Of a stretch of 64,000 nucleotides of DNA, positions 46,076 through 60,914 are shown piece by piece. Both the position numbers and the translations under genes were made by a program. Position 1 is the stretch's first letter; each line of letters opens with the position of its first letter. The DNA is from Halichondria panicea (taxonomy: Eukaryota; Porifera; Demospongiae; Suberitida; Halichondriidae): positions 5,338,169 through 5,402,168 of the forward strand of contig NC_087386.1 of NCBI RefSeq assembly GCF_963675165.1, in the 5' to 3' direction. The notes beneath the pieces are model-generated. The model was not told the DNA's origin, ran no database searches, and worked only from the letters and a program-made list of their open reading frames with translations.

Positions 46076-47328
46076 CAGTAGACTCTTGTTAATCCAGTCA
46101 CCCTTGGGACCATGCAGCTTGGCCGAAATAGCGAGGTGGCTGTAGCTCAGGAAATAGCCGCGGCTTAAAAACGACCTTACCTCGAATCTAATTACTACTT
46201 TTGCGGTTCTTGTCTCGAGGATAATGTAGGATAATGAATCATTCTGTTCTCTATTTAAGTGTAACCCATTGCTAAACCACACCCAAAACGTCATATCCGG
46301 CCGTAATAATTATACGTATAAAATTACATTGAAAACCTTGTTTGTATGGAACGCCGTTTGCGACAAAATTCAGGCAGAATGTGATAGGCGTGTGCATCCA
46401 ATATAAAATCGATTTTTGAAGATCGATTTTTAATAATAGATTTTTTACAGTTGATTTTCGATTTACACGTGAATTATCTTTGACAATCGATCTGATAATC
46501 GATTTTGAAATTCGATTTTTGATAATCGTATTCGAGACTATGTCTAAAGCTGTATCACGTGAGACTATCCTTAGAGAAATTTTGCATTGAAGAAGCCACT
46601 ATTCATGACTTCTATTCTATCTGGAATCACCAAACTCTTTCTCAGCTCTTTCTCTAAGCACACACAAGATGGCCAAATAAAACAGTGCTGGTGAGAAAGC
46701 ATACAAAAATGGGTGCACGAACTAAATAAGATAGCACCAACTGAACAGTTCTAAAATTACTGTGACTTATGGCCCTCCTTTTTAATGGTTCCAAAAACAA
46801 TGATGTTTCGCTTTGCGGATTCGAGGCTAGCATCAATCAATTGATGATTATCAATTTTTGTAATCGATTTTCGATTGTCAAAGATTGTTCACGTGTATCA
46901 AAAATCGATTATCAAAAATCGAATTTCAATAATCGTTATTTATCAAAAAGCGATTATCAAAAATAGAATTTCAATAATCGATTATCGATTAGATCTATCA
47001 AAAATCGATTATCAAATCGATTGTCAAAGATTGTTCACGTGTAAATCGAAAATCAACTGCAAAAAATCGATTATTAAAAATCGATCTTCAAAAATCGATT
47101 TTATATTGGATGCACACGCCTATCACATTCTGCCTGAATTTTGTCGCAAACGGCGTTCCATATGTTTGGGACAGCCAGCACTGGCCGGTAAACGGAATAG
47201 CAAGTGGCCGTACTTCAGGGTGAGTTTTGTGCAGTAAACATATAGCTAGCATTCCGTGCCAAGCCAAATGGCCGGTATATGGAGGTGGCAGTACTTCAGA
47301 GAGCTTGGAATAGCGAGAGTCTACTGTA
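46076..47328. mobile_element. About 1.25-kb TIR element containing a nested foldback
   Basis: Ends cagtagactct / agagtctactg, flanked by TA; the inner part repeats ggccg...gaatagcgaggtgg. It is interrupted by the foldback at 46344-47162. Only its left part survives in unit A (from 26,752). Confidence 0.65.
46344..47162. mobile_element. Foldback element with ATCGATTTTT repeats
   Basis: Arms of about 130 bp (tatggaacgccgtttgcg... and its complement) enclose many short runs of AAAATCGATTATC and TTTTGATAATCG in both orientations. The loop (about 46,540-46,860) is unique. It could extrude a long hairpin. No open frame resembles a transposase. Confidence 0.75.
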
Positions 47329-47479
47329 TATACGTTGATTCAATACGCCTATTTATGCACTCCTTGGTTGTATCACGGGTATTGAGTGTGGGTTACTAAT
47401 AGGGGGGAAAAGGGCCGAAACTGAGGTCAGTTGGATGCATGCAATGCATGTTGATATGTTTATAAGTATTTTTGTACAG

Positions 47480-47826
47480 TCATTGCATGTGATAAATAAT
47501 GTGGAGTGTGTTTTAAACGGTAAGTCACAATTCTATGTGATATGATACCCTATCTCTGCGTCTGCACGTACAAGCAAAAATATAATGTGTACTATATATA
47601 CAACAACTGCATTTCTTCAAGAATTCAGTCACTTGCTGCACATAATTATTATTATTCACTCACAGATTACTATGACTTGGGTGTTATTCAATCTGTCCAA
47701 CCGGGTGAATGGACACGAGAGACAACTGATGGTTTGTATATAGGTTCATGGTGTTTGCCATTAGAGTGTGTGCGTGAGTATACATGTACTGTCAACAGAT
47801 ACAACTACCATATATATACATAGGAG
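47480..47826 (+). pseudogene. Relic linker exon plus truncated LamG exon
   Basis: Linker-like exon 47480-47519 (13 codons plus 1 nt, ending VECVLN, donor G|GTAAGT) is in the correct phase for the partial LamG exon at 47666 (DYYDLGVIQSVQPGEWTRETTDG). The homology ends after about 35 residues and the frame stops at about 47,820. No closing exon follows. Like the module at 3.6 kb it is followed by the 48.0-48.9-kb spacer and an EXD3 last exon. Confidence 0.7.
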
Positions 47827-48627
47827 TAAAACATTTGAGAACACCTAGGAGACATTTGTTTGGCTGGTTTCTACATCGTGTTCTTTTTGTAGAAATGTAA
47901 ACTTTGTCCAAGTCTACTCATAAATTAACTTGAAGTGTTCTAGAATTAAGACTGCATGTAATTGTTCATGTGATGTGCATATAACAGCAATGCTCACACA
48001 CACACAGCAAACAGAACTGCCAACAAAAGACGTTGATGTTATCTGCTCATGCAAATTCAAGACATCGATCTATTGAACTTCTCTTAAACTGGCTCGGTAC
48101 ACAAATATAGCTACTTCCATGAAGCATGCACACTTGATGATGATCTCCCTTGTACATGTACTAGCTAGATCTCTATAGTCATAATATTTCCTGTGGTTAA
48201 CTTTACTTCTGTATTGTACAGTTCTTGTTATAATTACGGGTTTTGTTCGTAAGGTAGTTTCTTTCATGTGCAGATAATTATTGTGCCTAGCTTATAATTA
48301 GGGGCCTGCTCCATGCAACTCTATTGCATATGTGAGCCTCTGCTCCACTGCTATTTGTCTTGTTTTTGTGCACTTTATCAATTGTTGGATAATAATTATT
48401 TCAAACTCAAATGTTTGCATGAACCTGCCATAATTATACATGTTAAACACCCCTTTACATAAATTATAGATCAGAAACTGTGTTTAACACCTGTTATAAT
48501 CATATTGGTTCAAACCACACCTGTGATAACATGTATAATTATACAAAAAAAGGAAATATTCAGGATCGTAATTAAATAAATCACCGAATTGTAGGTGTAG
48601 CATACATAGCTACAGAATAGACAAGTT
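47827..48627. other. Intergenic spacer, parallel to 5.3-6.0 kb
   Basis: From about 47,998 the sequence matches the block beginning near 5410 with moderate divergence. No exon is seen. Confidence 0.5.
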
Positions 48628-48633
48628 TTTATT
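48628..48633 (-). terminator. Poly(A) signal of EXD3
   Basis: Minus-strand AATAAA about 50 bp after the stop, conserved in unit A. Confidence 0.6.
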
Positions 48634-48681
48634 ATTGTGACAAAGTGGTTTTTGATTGCTGAATGTGTCCGTGATATCTGA

Positions 48682-51600
48682 TCATGTAACAAGGGCGGGT
48701 TGTATGTTGAACGAGAGGTCATACGTCATAGCTTCGGCCATCAGATACTTGTACACGCTGAGTAGACAATGAGCATCCAATGCTGTGTGTGTGAGGGGGA
48801 TGGGGGGGGGGTGAGGGTGTGTGTGGGGGGGAGGGAGGGTGTGTAATATAATTATGATAAGGGATAATAATTATAATTATAATAATAGGTGCATGCATAT
48901 GTACCCATTTGTGGTGTAAGGTGTGTACCCTTACTGAGGTATCACTATGGGTATGCAGTCGTGGGTGCACGGTTGGATAGACATATTAACCACCCCATGT
49001 TTGAGCATGCGTTGGACAGGTCAAAATTTACTCTAAATCGAGGCCAAATCTATAAGCATAATTATTTAGGCACAGGGATATTGCCTGGGGACAGGCATGC
49101 AATATTGACTACACTGCATGGGAAGATGCACACAGTAAATAGCTCTACACCTAGAATTTAAAGGACTTAATCTCACCTGCATAAGTTATCTGCTCAGGGG
49201 TCAAGGGTCGTTTCTCCCAGTCAGACAGTTGCTGAGACTTGTCCAATGGTTTCCCTACACACTTCTCCACGAGTAGAGCTAGACCTCCTGTCCTCTCTGA
49301 CCCCTCGTCTCGTGACCACACCCCCTTTGGCGGGGAGATGGTCTTGGTGAGACGGTTCTGAGTCAGTAGCGGATGTAAGGGGAGCTGCGACTGTGTGGTA
49401 GGTGTGGTCTTGAGGTGAGAGTGAGTACAAGGAGAGGGAGTGGGAGAGGGCTTCTTCAGTTCCTCAACCTGTACGGATAAAAAGATGGACACTCTGAACT
49501 CTCTTCAATGGTATGTAAGTGCAAAGACAACCCCACAACTCACCAAAATACACCTCAGACCACCTAATCAAACAATTTCCCCAGACCCCCCCCCCTAGTT
49601 TGTGGCACGCTTTGCGTCCCCTCTTCCCCCCATTAATTCCGAATCCTGTATGACACCCAGCTGCCACATTGATTATTATATATAGCATATAGCTCAGGGT
49701 GTCATACAGGATTTTGAAGTAGAGGGGGGAAATGAGAAAAGTAACCAGAAAATGTTGCTAAAAAAAGGTCAACTGTTATTTCAATACCCAGCTATGGACA
49801 CTCAAGTCATAATTGAAAAAGGGGGGGAATTGGAGCTAGGGGGGGATATCCCCCCTTTCCCCCTGTATGACACCCTGTAGATATTATGTCACCATTTTCT
49901 CCATCTGCTGCAGGTCCAGTACTCTGACTGGTGAGCTCACTATAGCTCTGGTGAATGGCCAAGACTTGGACAGCATGTGCAGGTCACCACGGATACCATA
50001 ACCTGTAGGGACAAAAATGCTTTAGTAATTAAAGCGCATAATTGTATAATAAACTATACTATTAATAAGCTACATAACTGTAGTGCTCACAGAAAACCAG
50101 CTCACACAAAAGGTATAAGTATAAATGCAACTACTAACTGTCTAGTAATTTCTTAATCCATTGATCATGAAAAAAATTGGAAACAGCTAGTTAGGCGTAA
50201 TCAAGCCATGAAGACATTTAGTTAGAGCTTTGCTCATGCACCTAGTTTGAGTGTCTGCTCTGAGTGGAATAGACAACTGATGAACTGAGTGAGTGCGTCC
50301 ACTCCAACGGCCCTGGGTAGGTGAACCATGTCCAGCAGGTACACCGCCTCCTCCACAGCCAGCTGGAGGACAGCCAGTCTAGACACAGTGCATATGTGTG
50401 TGTAGGTGAATATTTGAAATTTGAAGTTGAACAAAGACACCTCACTCGATAGAAACTTAGTGGAGGCTTATCAAAAGCGCGTTAGCATCCAAACAAATAC
50501 TTAGAATTGTACATATAATAAGCATGCCCTTTTTCTTCCTCTTCGGGGGCTATGAGGCCACCGGCATAATGGTTGCCAATTCTATATTTTGCATAATCGA
50601 AGTGTGCATGGCTAAAAATGTATGTAGCTCAAAAACAAAAACTGCACCTACCTCTCAACCCCTCTGTTACAGTACGGCAGTTTCCACTCAGCATCAATCC
50701 CTATCACGGTGTTCGGCTGTGTAAATTAAATTACCGATAATGACGTGATGCCAATTAACACTCTCACTTGTTTGATAGCGTCCCAGCATTGCTCAAACTC
50801 CGCCCATTCGTCGACAAACACCACATTGGAGAGAGGGAGAGACAACTTGAAGAATCGTGTGTCATGAGTTGCGTCTAGTTTCACTGTACGACTCTTTTGC
50901 CTCTTTTTTTTGCCAGAAGAACTGCATATACATACAAAGAACATAAAAGAGATTTTAATACCATAGAGACTTTTATCAATGACTCTATAAAGATTGCTAG
51001 GTCAATACATAGAAGTTAGTACAATAGAGCAATAATACAGCACGACTGATTGAATGTATACATATGGCTATGCATTGGCAGCCATAATTAAACTATATAC
51101 GGATACATGTAAGCCCATAGACAAATTCATGATCTAAAGCATAACAGGACATACGTGCATTGCAGCGTTAAATGAAGCACCTCATAACTTTAGTTTCGTT
51201 GGCCTAATCACATGAAAGCTTGTTATTTAAGATGGCGTCTTAAAATCAAAAGTCTTGTTTTGACAAGGCTTTTTTTCCAAGAAATTATGACCTGTTTCAA
51301 ATTTGAGATTTGAGCACACCATGGAAGAGCAAGCTTTCAGAAAATCATAAAATCGTTGAAATTGGACCATCAAAACTCTAATCTAGACTCTCAAACTACA
51401 GGGGACCTGCAATTAAAACATGTACAGTTGTATATAAAGGAATGGAATATGATCCACTAGCTACTAGCCCACCTCTGTGCCGCCTCCAGCTGTATCTGCA
51501 CTGAGAAGGGCAGCTGTTGGACGGGCAGCTCACACCTGCCGGCCCAATACACAGCTGCAGCGATGTCATTGTGATACACCAGCTCCTTCACCAGCTGGAA

Positions 51601-54600
51601 CTGTAGGGCGGTGTTGTCCTCGACTACACTCTGTATGTGTGTGGAAGGGGGAGGCTGAAGGTACATGTAAAATATGTACTAATCCCATGCATACAAATAT
51701 ACTGTACTTAGCGGAAGCAAAAGTTTCTTCACCATTTCTAATAAGTAATGAACTTTTGGTGGAAGGAATGACAATTTAGGTATCTATAGTTAGTAACAAT
51801 TAATGCACACTGATGCAGTAGGGGAGACTTTGTATAATTATAGAGAGTGTATGACTATAATAATACCTCTAATAGGTCATTGATGTTGCCCTCGGTGATG
51901 GCGCCCTGCAAAGAGTTCATAGGTCAACCGTTATCATAATTATGTCTCATATAACGCACGCAGTAAATGGGATTGCATCTGCTTACCTCAATGTATCTCT
52001 TCTGGAGGAGGTGGTGGAGTGACGCAGTGGACCAACGGCTGTGGATGTGGGAGAACTTGGCTGCAGCAATTAATCACATGATTATCACATGATAAACACA
52101 TGGTGAATACGTACAAAGATCCAGGTTGTATTTGGTGACCATGCGATGAGCAAGACGATACAGCTGTTTGAAGTTGAGCTTGCAGTTAGACTTGGAGAGG
52201 AGCTCGTCCATGGAGTCCTTTGGGATCAGCGAGCACGAAGAAACAAACCTGAGTGTAATAATTATATAACAATTATGCTTAACATTATTAACATTTCGCT
52301 CAAAACAGTAGTTTCTAGACAAGTGTGAAAGAGAATGTTACGATATATGCTACGTAACGTACACATGTACACATGTACTAACGAGGATTCAATACATGTA
52401 CATGAAAGGAAACGTTTCTCAAATAGGAAGATATAATTATTATAGGAAATTTGGTAACAATCAAATCTCTCAGCCTGGCCAAGCTTGTGCGTGTGGCACA
52501 GTCTCGTGTGACAATATGTATACCTAATCAATTAAAGCAGGTCTATTGTGCTAATAAAATCAAACCTGTTGTCTCACAAGCAGACCACTTGAAATTAATC
52601 ATGCAGTATACGATTCCAAGGTGCTAATAATTAATGATGTCATCGAGTTTATCAAGAAGCGAGGGCATGCAGCTCAATTCAAATGTGGGAGGATGAAGGA
52701 CATGACCTTATATAGAATTTGTACGTATTGAGCGCAGAAACATTTTCAAACTCTATATAATTATTATCGGATACATGCACCGGAGGCATAATTATGTTAA
52801 GCTCTATACTAGTAACCCTAGCTGAGTACGTAGGTGAATATGTGCATGCCTAGACCTGCGCACATGAGGTGACCGAGTAGTCTTTATGCAAACCTGTTGA
52901 TCTTGGTTTGTGTGGTTCCAGGTTCACAGAGATCATCCAACAAGGACACAAACTCCTCTTGAAGTGTCTTGCTCTCCTCGATGTAGCTGCCATTAAGAAC
53001 AATACTAATAATGGATGTGACTGTCAGTGTAAGTGTGTAAGGGCAGAGGAGGTCCAATATGCATGCATGCACGATTGAATCACTGCACGTTTAATACATT
53101 TTCAGCAAAATTTTGCTTCCAGTCACGTGATAACATGCAGGGCCCAATACACTAAACTTGTAGTAATTCGTGCATGCATGTCGGACCTCCCCTGGTGTGT
53201 AAGGGAACTCCATCACTCACCCCTCTATCAGGTTGATCTTGTCCAATGCCACGAGAGGTAGCAGTATCTGTACATATGAATAACCATGGTAACATAAAGG
53301 TGTATCTATACATGTGTACGTATAAAGAATGATCCACCCATGAATGTGGTTTTCATACAATAATCACTCATTGCTACAATAAGAATTGAGTTTATTCAAC
53401 TTGTCATGGCTACTGTAACAACGTCACTGGTTCACCCGTATATATAGCGAGACATTTTCGTGTGGTGCAAAATTTTGCGTTTTTCGAGTTAATGCAAAAC
53501 TGGAATAACTCCCACGCACTGGTATTTCACATGCAAAGCTATTGGTGGGTGTGGTTTCCTGGCCTTGAAACACGAATTAAGAACCCACAAACATTTCTGT
53601 TGAGTGAGCCAAAATAGTGAACATTTCCTGCTATACGAAACTACAACAATAAAGTTCCAAGTTTTATTTCTTCACAGACGGCTTCTGTGTATATACTACA
53701 GATGAGAAAGATACGTAACTTTCGATCATGTGATACAGCACCAATCTCACTAAAAAGAGCTTGAACTGTATAAACCTTACTTCCCCTCCATACATCGGTT
53801 GTTACGCTACAAGCTAGGGACTTTCACATACAAGAGGTGCTGTACCATTTTCAAGGCAGACCTAATTCATTAGCAATAGAACTGTATCATTGTACATGTG
53901 TATATGATTACCATTAATATTATAATGCCTACTATAGAGATTGATGCATGTACACTGACACAGAGTCCCCCACTAGACCCCTCTATGATCCTGCACTCTG
54001 GAGAGGCTGTTGATTTACGAGTATTAGGTACGGATTCCCCTCCATCACGCAGTTGTTACGCTACAAGTTAGTTAGGCATACAAGAGGTACACTAGCTGCA
54101 CCGTTTTTAATTCACTCCTATATATATTATACAAGCTTATATATGATTACGCTATAGCGTGAGTGTAAACTTTAGATAGGGGGAATACCCACGCACGCAC
54201 GCGCACACGCACACACAAGGCACGTCAATCACAGAGTACTCTCTGACCCGGCAGAAACACATGATTCCTGTCACAATGTATCTCACTACAATACCACTTG
54301 TCGTTATATTCCCTGTACCCCAATATCGCTCTGTTCCCATACAGGACGACTTGTATCCCCTGAGGCTACTGTGGAACTGGCTCATAAAAAAAGTGAGGGC
54401 TCTGGTATTTTAATGTTATTCATATAATTATGCCGACCACAATCAGTTCACATTCAGTCACCTTATAAAAGGGGTAACTTTTACATAGCAATCATAATAG
54501 TGAGAGGCCCTCATAACATAAAAACAATTTTTGGAAGGCCAACCAAAGGGAAGGCCTAATTACAAAATTAAATACAATAGGCGTGTTTAAATGTTTTATG

Positions 54601-56616
54601 AGAAACAGTATTATTGTGCACTAGCCTCAATCCCAGGCCGCATTTCATCGAAGAGTGGGTCTGGTATCGATGGGTGCTTGCATATACATTAGCCAGACGC
54701 AGGATAACAATGTATATGCTCAGTAAAACAACTAACGGGAAGTGGATTGAAGGTTTTGCCTGCTATGCTAACAAAAGACTCACAGCCTGCAACAGTGTGG
54801 ACGACAATCATCTGAAAACTGACACTATTTAATAGCCTAATGGACAGGCCACGCCCATCTAATACTAACTTTGGTGAACGTCTACTATATACACTACTGC
54901 TACTGCAGAAAGAAAATAGCTGTACAGCAAAACTATAGCTCTGTCTCTAGCTAGCTAGCTATAATAGCTCTGTGTATGACTTTCAATACTTGTCAGTATG
55001 TTTTCGTGATAACTTCAGGACATTTTACGGGAACAAATATCCAATAATGTTGCACATGTGCAAGCAGTCAGTAGCAGCATGCCTTCTCTTCAGGGGAGGC
55101 TAATGAAGGAGGTTAACTGTGCACTAGCTACCATGTATAGAGGTGACTAAATATTGCTCAACCACGAATATTTTGCCTGTTTTTTTTACAGAGCAGTTAA
55201 TGCAAAAATTAAAACCGGGAGAAACTCACACGCACCGGTTACAACCATGAATATTTCTTGATGGCTTAGAAGCCAAATAGCGAAAATTTGCCGTTATACG
55301 ATATAATTACAGTTCTAATGGACCTTGCAACAACAGAATGGTATTTTAATGGTATTCAGAATGCTGAAGTACACAGCTGTGTACAAATACAGTGCAGATT
55401 TGGTTATTGGTGGAGAACTGGATGAGATCGAGGAAGAATAGTGGAGTGTATAAATATGTACATTTACTCACATTACTCATATCAAAATACTCCTGTAATC
55501 CAAACTTCCAGGTGTAGGTGACAGCTTCCTTGAGTCTCTGCTCAGCCAGGTGACAGTCGATAACGTCCAGTTGTGCCGTTTTATCAGCTGCGTGGAGATC
55601 AAAGACGTCTGTCATATCATCCATCAGTGTCGAGTGACATCTAGTGAGGATCTGTAGTGCTTCTTTACGATGCAGAGAGGTCAGCACTGCACTCCTAGGA
55701 AAATAAATAAATTATCGATTCAGAAGTAGTAAGACCTTTGTGCAAAGGGGGTCAAAATTATCTATTGGTAGGTTGGTGTGTGGAGATCTGTTTATAACAT
55801 GTACTCTATACACAGCTGAATCGAGTACGGACAGAAAAGAGCGGCTCAGGAAGCTTGCTATGGAAATTAATGTAGTAGTTTTTTTGGAGATCAGCCTGTA
55901 GTATTTCCCCCGGTACTAACTTGGGCTTCTCTTCGTGCTCTCCCAGCCACGTCTTGAACTCTGTGAGGAGCACTCTAGGGAGCGAGTCTTTCTGCATTCG
56001 GACACGCCCGGCCCGATCCAAGAACGCCAGCAACAGTGAGTACACATCTCCATGGGTATTAAACATATCTCTGAGGAGCTCTGTGACCTTGGAGGGGTCG
56101 GAGGTCTTATAGGTCTGAAACGTTCCCTCGGCTTCGTCTACCCATACATCATCTTCGAAGTCCATGTACGATTTACGACTTTTGGGCCTGGAGCCTATAT
56201 AAGTGAGTGGGCAGAAGTGTACAGGCATAATTATGTGAGAAAGCGTACAGGGATGAGTGGGTGGTTAAGACCAGCTCGTTAACTAAATGAGTGGGCGTTG
56301 AGGCTTACGTAAAGCCGTACACGATCACCACACAACATACCACTAACCACAGACAGACAGTCGGATCAATTTCACCTTCAGGAGGTAGCTGTACGGGTGC
56401 ACACAGCTCAGGGTCTGAGATCCAACCATCCTCTTCGTCCACATTGACTTCCACGTGGTTTATATGAAGGTGCAGTGTGGGTTCTTCCCAGTAATCGTCG
56501 TAACAACAGTCATCCGATTGCTCCACATTTGTGTGCGCCAGAGAATGAGCTAGTCTTGTGAGTCTTACGTCAGTAACCTCCTCCTCACCTGTACCTGATG
56601 AGAAGTCGTAAGCCAT
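48682..56616 (-). CDS. EXD3: EXD3/Mut-7-like 3'-5' exonuclease
   Basis: Fifteen-exon minus-strand model, about 746 aa: 56376-56616, about 55814-56194, about 55472-55686, 53221-53267, 52894-52986, 52115-52248, 51987-52060, 51867-51905 (39-nt microexon), 51473-51630, 50768-50921, 50652-50716, 50242-50378, 49893-50002, 49177-49468, 48682-48782. DEDDy exonuclease motifs: Exo I I-G-I-D520-A-E522, Exo II G-Y-G-I-R-G-D586, Exo III Y712-A-A-L-D716. The N-terminal part is acidic, then helical (D-M-F-N-T-H-G-D-V-Y-S-L-L), as in the Mut-7/Nibbler/EXD3 family, whose members trim small-RNA 3' ends. The protein stops 30 residues after Exo III (NIQPALVT), so the C-terminal Mut7-C domain of many homologues is absent. 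The exon 2/3 junction is uncertain (donor at 55814 or 55829; both keep frame). Confidence 0.85.
49695..49877. mobile_element. 183-bp MITE, TIR CAGGGTGTCATACAGG
   Basis: Lies in an EXD3 intron of unit B and is absent from the unit A counterpart near 28,270. Same family as 33241-33428. Confidence 0.85.
53268..55471 (-). other. EXD3 intron 3 containing the right edge of unit B
   Basis: 2.2-kb intron. Homology with unit A stops at about 54,121; beyond it are a CA-rich tract (about 54,190-54,217), the inverse copy of the 363-845 repeat (about 54,620-55,110) and a 'tagaagccaaatagcgaaa' repeat arm (about 55,165-55,300). No exon is seen. Confidence 0.6.
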
Positions 56617-56853
56617 GACTAGACTGGAGAGGGGTCACTGGTGAACACACAATTTTCTGATTTTGTTGCAAAACTCAAAAACAAAAACAAGCCACGTGGG
56701 TGAGCTCTAATTGGAATAACAAATCCACGTGGGTGTGTTCTCTTCTAAATAAAGCTCACCAATAACATTCACATGTATAAACAAAAAAGACCAGAGACAA
56801 GGTCAACCGCGATCGGAGGTTCGTATCTACCGAATATGGTGCTCCTTTAGAGT
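56617..56853. promoter_or_regulatory. 237-bp shared region between divergent EXD3 and ATAT1-like start codons
   Basis: The two start codons face away from each other with only 237 bp between. The region has a direct repeat of CCACGTGGGTG (about 56,692 and 56,727) including the E-box-like CACGTG, and no clear TATA box next to either start. A bidirectional promoter is likely but inferred. Confidence 0.55.
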
Positions 56854-59504
<2,651 letters not shown>

Positions 59505-59693
59505 TTCATGAACCAGTATATTATAGTTCGTCTCACATTATCTTGATTTTGTTAGGCATCATATTGTACGTGGTCAGATACATGTTTCATTTTCAAGTAA
59601 TAATAACGATGCAAACAACCCAATATATAAATATAATACATAATAATACAATACAATATTGCACACACAGATGTTACAAAGGTTGGTGGTTAC

Positions 59694-59699
59694 AATAAA
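59694..59699 (+). terminator. Possible poly(A) signal of the ATAT1-like gene
   Basis: AATAAA, 190 bp after the stop. It is retained in the duplicated fragment at about 63,670. Confidence 0.4.
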
Positions 59700-60034
59700 G
59701 TGACAATATTAATAATAATTACTGACAAACGAGTACATGTACATACAACACAGAATGCCTCTGGGGCTCTACAAGACTACATTCAGACAAAAAGAGACTA
59801 CATGTACGGTTTTTATGCACAGAGAAAACAGACTATCCCAATATACAGGCCTATAAATGGGACAAGTTTACTGCTCTTCGGAGGCTACTTACACACGCTC
59901 GAGTTTAATACCGTCAGACTAGCTCACAGCTCTATCTCCGGAGTGCGTGCACAGGCTTACCTTTTTTTTTTTTTTTTTTTTTCCTGTAATATCAAAACAA
60001 TACAAATGTACAAAAGCAAACAGACTAAAAGATA

Positions 60035-60098
60035 AGAGGGGGGGGGGCATACAGTTTAGCGGATACCATCCGCTAAACTGTATGCCCCCCCCTCTTAT
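60035..60098. repeat. Perfect hairpin, about 30-bp arms with G8-9/C8-9 runs
   Basis: Arm gcatacagtttagcggat is mirrored by atccgctaaactgtatgc across a 2-4-nt centre, with runs of G and C at the outer ends. Confidence 0.85.
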
Positions 60099-60151
60099 AC
60101 CTTGCTTGCGCATGCGCACCAAGGCACACAACACTACATGCATGTAACAAG

Positions 60152-60211
60152 CTAGCCTCGAGACCAGGCCGATTAAAATACGTATTTTAATCGGCCTGGA
60201 TTCGAGGCTAG
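60152..60211. repeat. About 60-bp palindrome, second copy of the 6343-6402 element
   Basis: Same arms as at 6.34 kb (CAGGCCGATTAAAATACG), with TAGCCTCGA outer ends. Confidence 0.8.
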
Positions 60212-60230
60212 TAACAAGCCAGAATGCTAT

Positions 60231-60291
60231 CAGGAGCCTATAAATAAGAGAAGGAACAGCCGACTATTCTCTTATTTATGGGATCCTGATG
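60231..60291. repeat. Short palindrome related to the 7.35-kb MITE ends
   Basis: caggagcctataaataagag is mirrored by ctcttatttatgggatcctg. It has the ends of the 254-bp MITE with almost no middle. Confidence 0.75.
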
Positions 60292-60824
60292 CTATACAGG
60301 GTCAACGCATGGACAGTGTGCTGAATTTACTAAACGCTAAAATTAATGATAAACGTATTAAAGGCAGCCAGTATAGTGGCCAGTATATACGAAATAGCAG
60401 AGTGGCCGCATTTTAGGGCGAGTTTTGTGCAGTAAACCTCTAGCTAGCAATCCGTGCCAAAACAAATGGCCGGTATATCGAGGTGGCCGTACTTCAGAGA
60501 GCTGCGAAACTCTACTGTATTCCCTGGGCTGTGCCCGCATAAAATACACACGGTACAAACCACCGTCAATACACGCTATAGATAAGTTACATAAAGCAGA
60601 AAGATACACCTGACTATTACAGTAACATGCATCAATGACATGACAGGAATCCTCCAATACATGACAATTTAGACAAGGTGAGGGATAGTGAGTGTGCGAT
60701 ACAAGATCATGATGGTGAGGAATCACTGCCCAACATGCATGCATGCATTACTAGCATATAAAGTACAAACATGCAATATAATCAAGTACATAGATCTACG
60801 CTATATATTCACTTTGAGAAGTTG

Positions 60825-60832
60825 TATAAAAG
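60825..60832 (+). promoter_or_regulatory. TATA box of the secreted peptide gene
   Basis: TATAAAAG, 83 bp before the ATG. The duplicate gene has lost it: its matching position reads agtagagtcg. Confidence 0.55.
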
Positions 60833-60914
60833 AAAGCTGACTCAAACGGCTGTTTCACATTTCATCAAAAGTCCTTCATTGATCATCAAGACAAACAACT
60901 CAACCGGATTAACA

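Larger units (their letters stand above)
33793..54121. repeat. Segmental duplication unit B (about 20.3 kb)
   Basis: Starts with the sequence of 6461 onward and ends where unit A ended, then continues into single-copy EXD3 intron. It contains aGPCR-2 and EXD3 exons 4-15. It has lost, or never had, three LamG modules and the 336-bp tandem repeat. Confidence 0.85.
59700..60600. other. Intergenic region with a cluster of perfect hairpins
   Basis: Contains a 22-T run (59,961-59,982), three consecutive foldbacks (60035-60098, 60152-60211, 60231-60291), and a ggccggtatatcgaggtgg repeat fragment of the 46.08-kb element family (about 60,470). No gene is supportable. Confidence 0.55.

Noticed and set aside
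48719-48970. Pro/His-rich minus-strand open frame (also 27347 and 6065)
   Set aside because: Only its last 33 codons are real (EXD3 last exon, in another frame at this copy); the His/Pro part comes from simple GT/GGGT repeats.
59919-60147. Open frames with Phe- or Lys-rich runs
   Set aside because: Produced by the poly-T run and the adjacent perfect hairpin.
60771-60914. N-terminal extension of the peptide gene from ATG60771
   Set aside because: It would place 48 residues before a clear signal peptide and overlaps the TATA box; ATG60915 has the better context.
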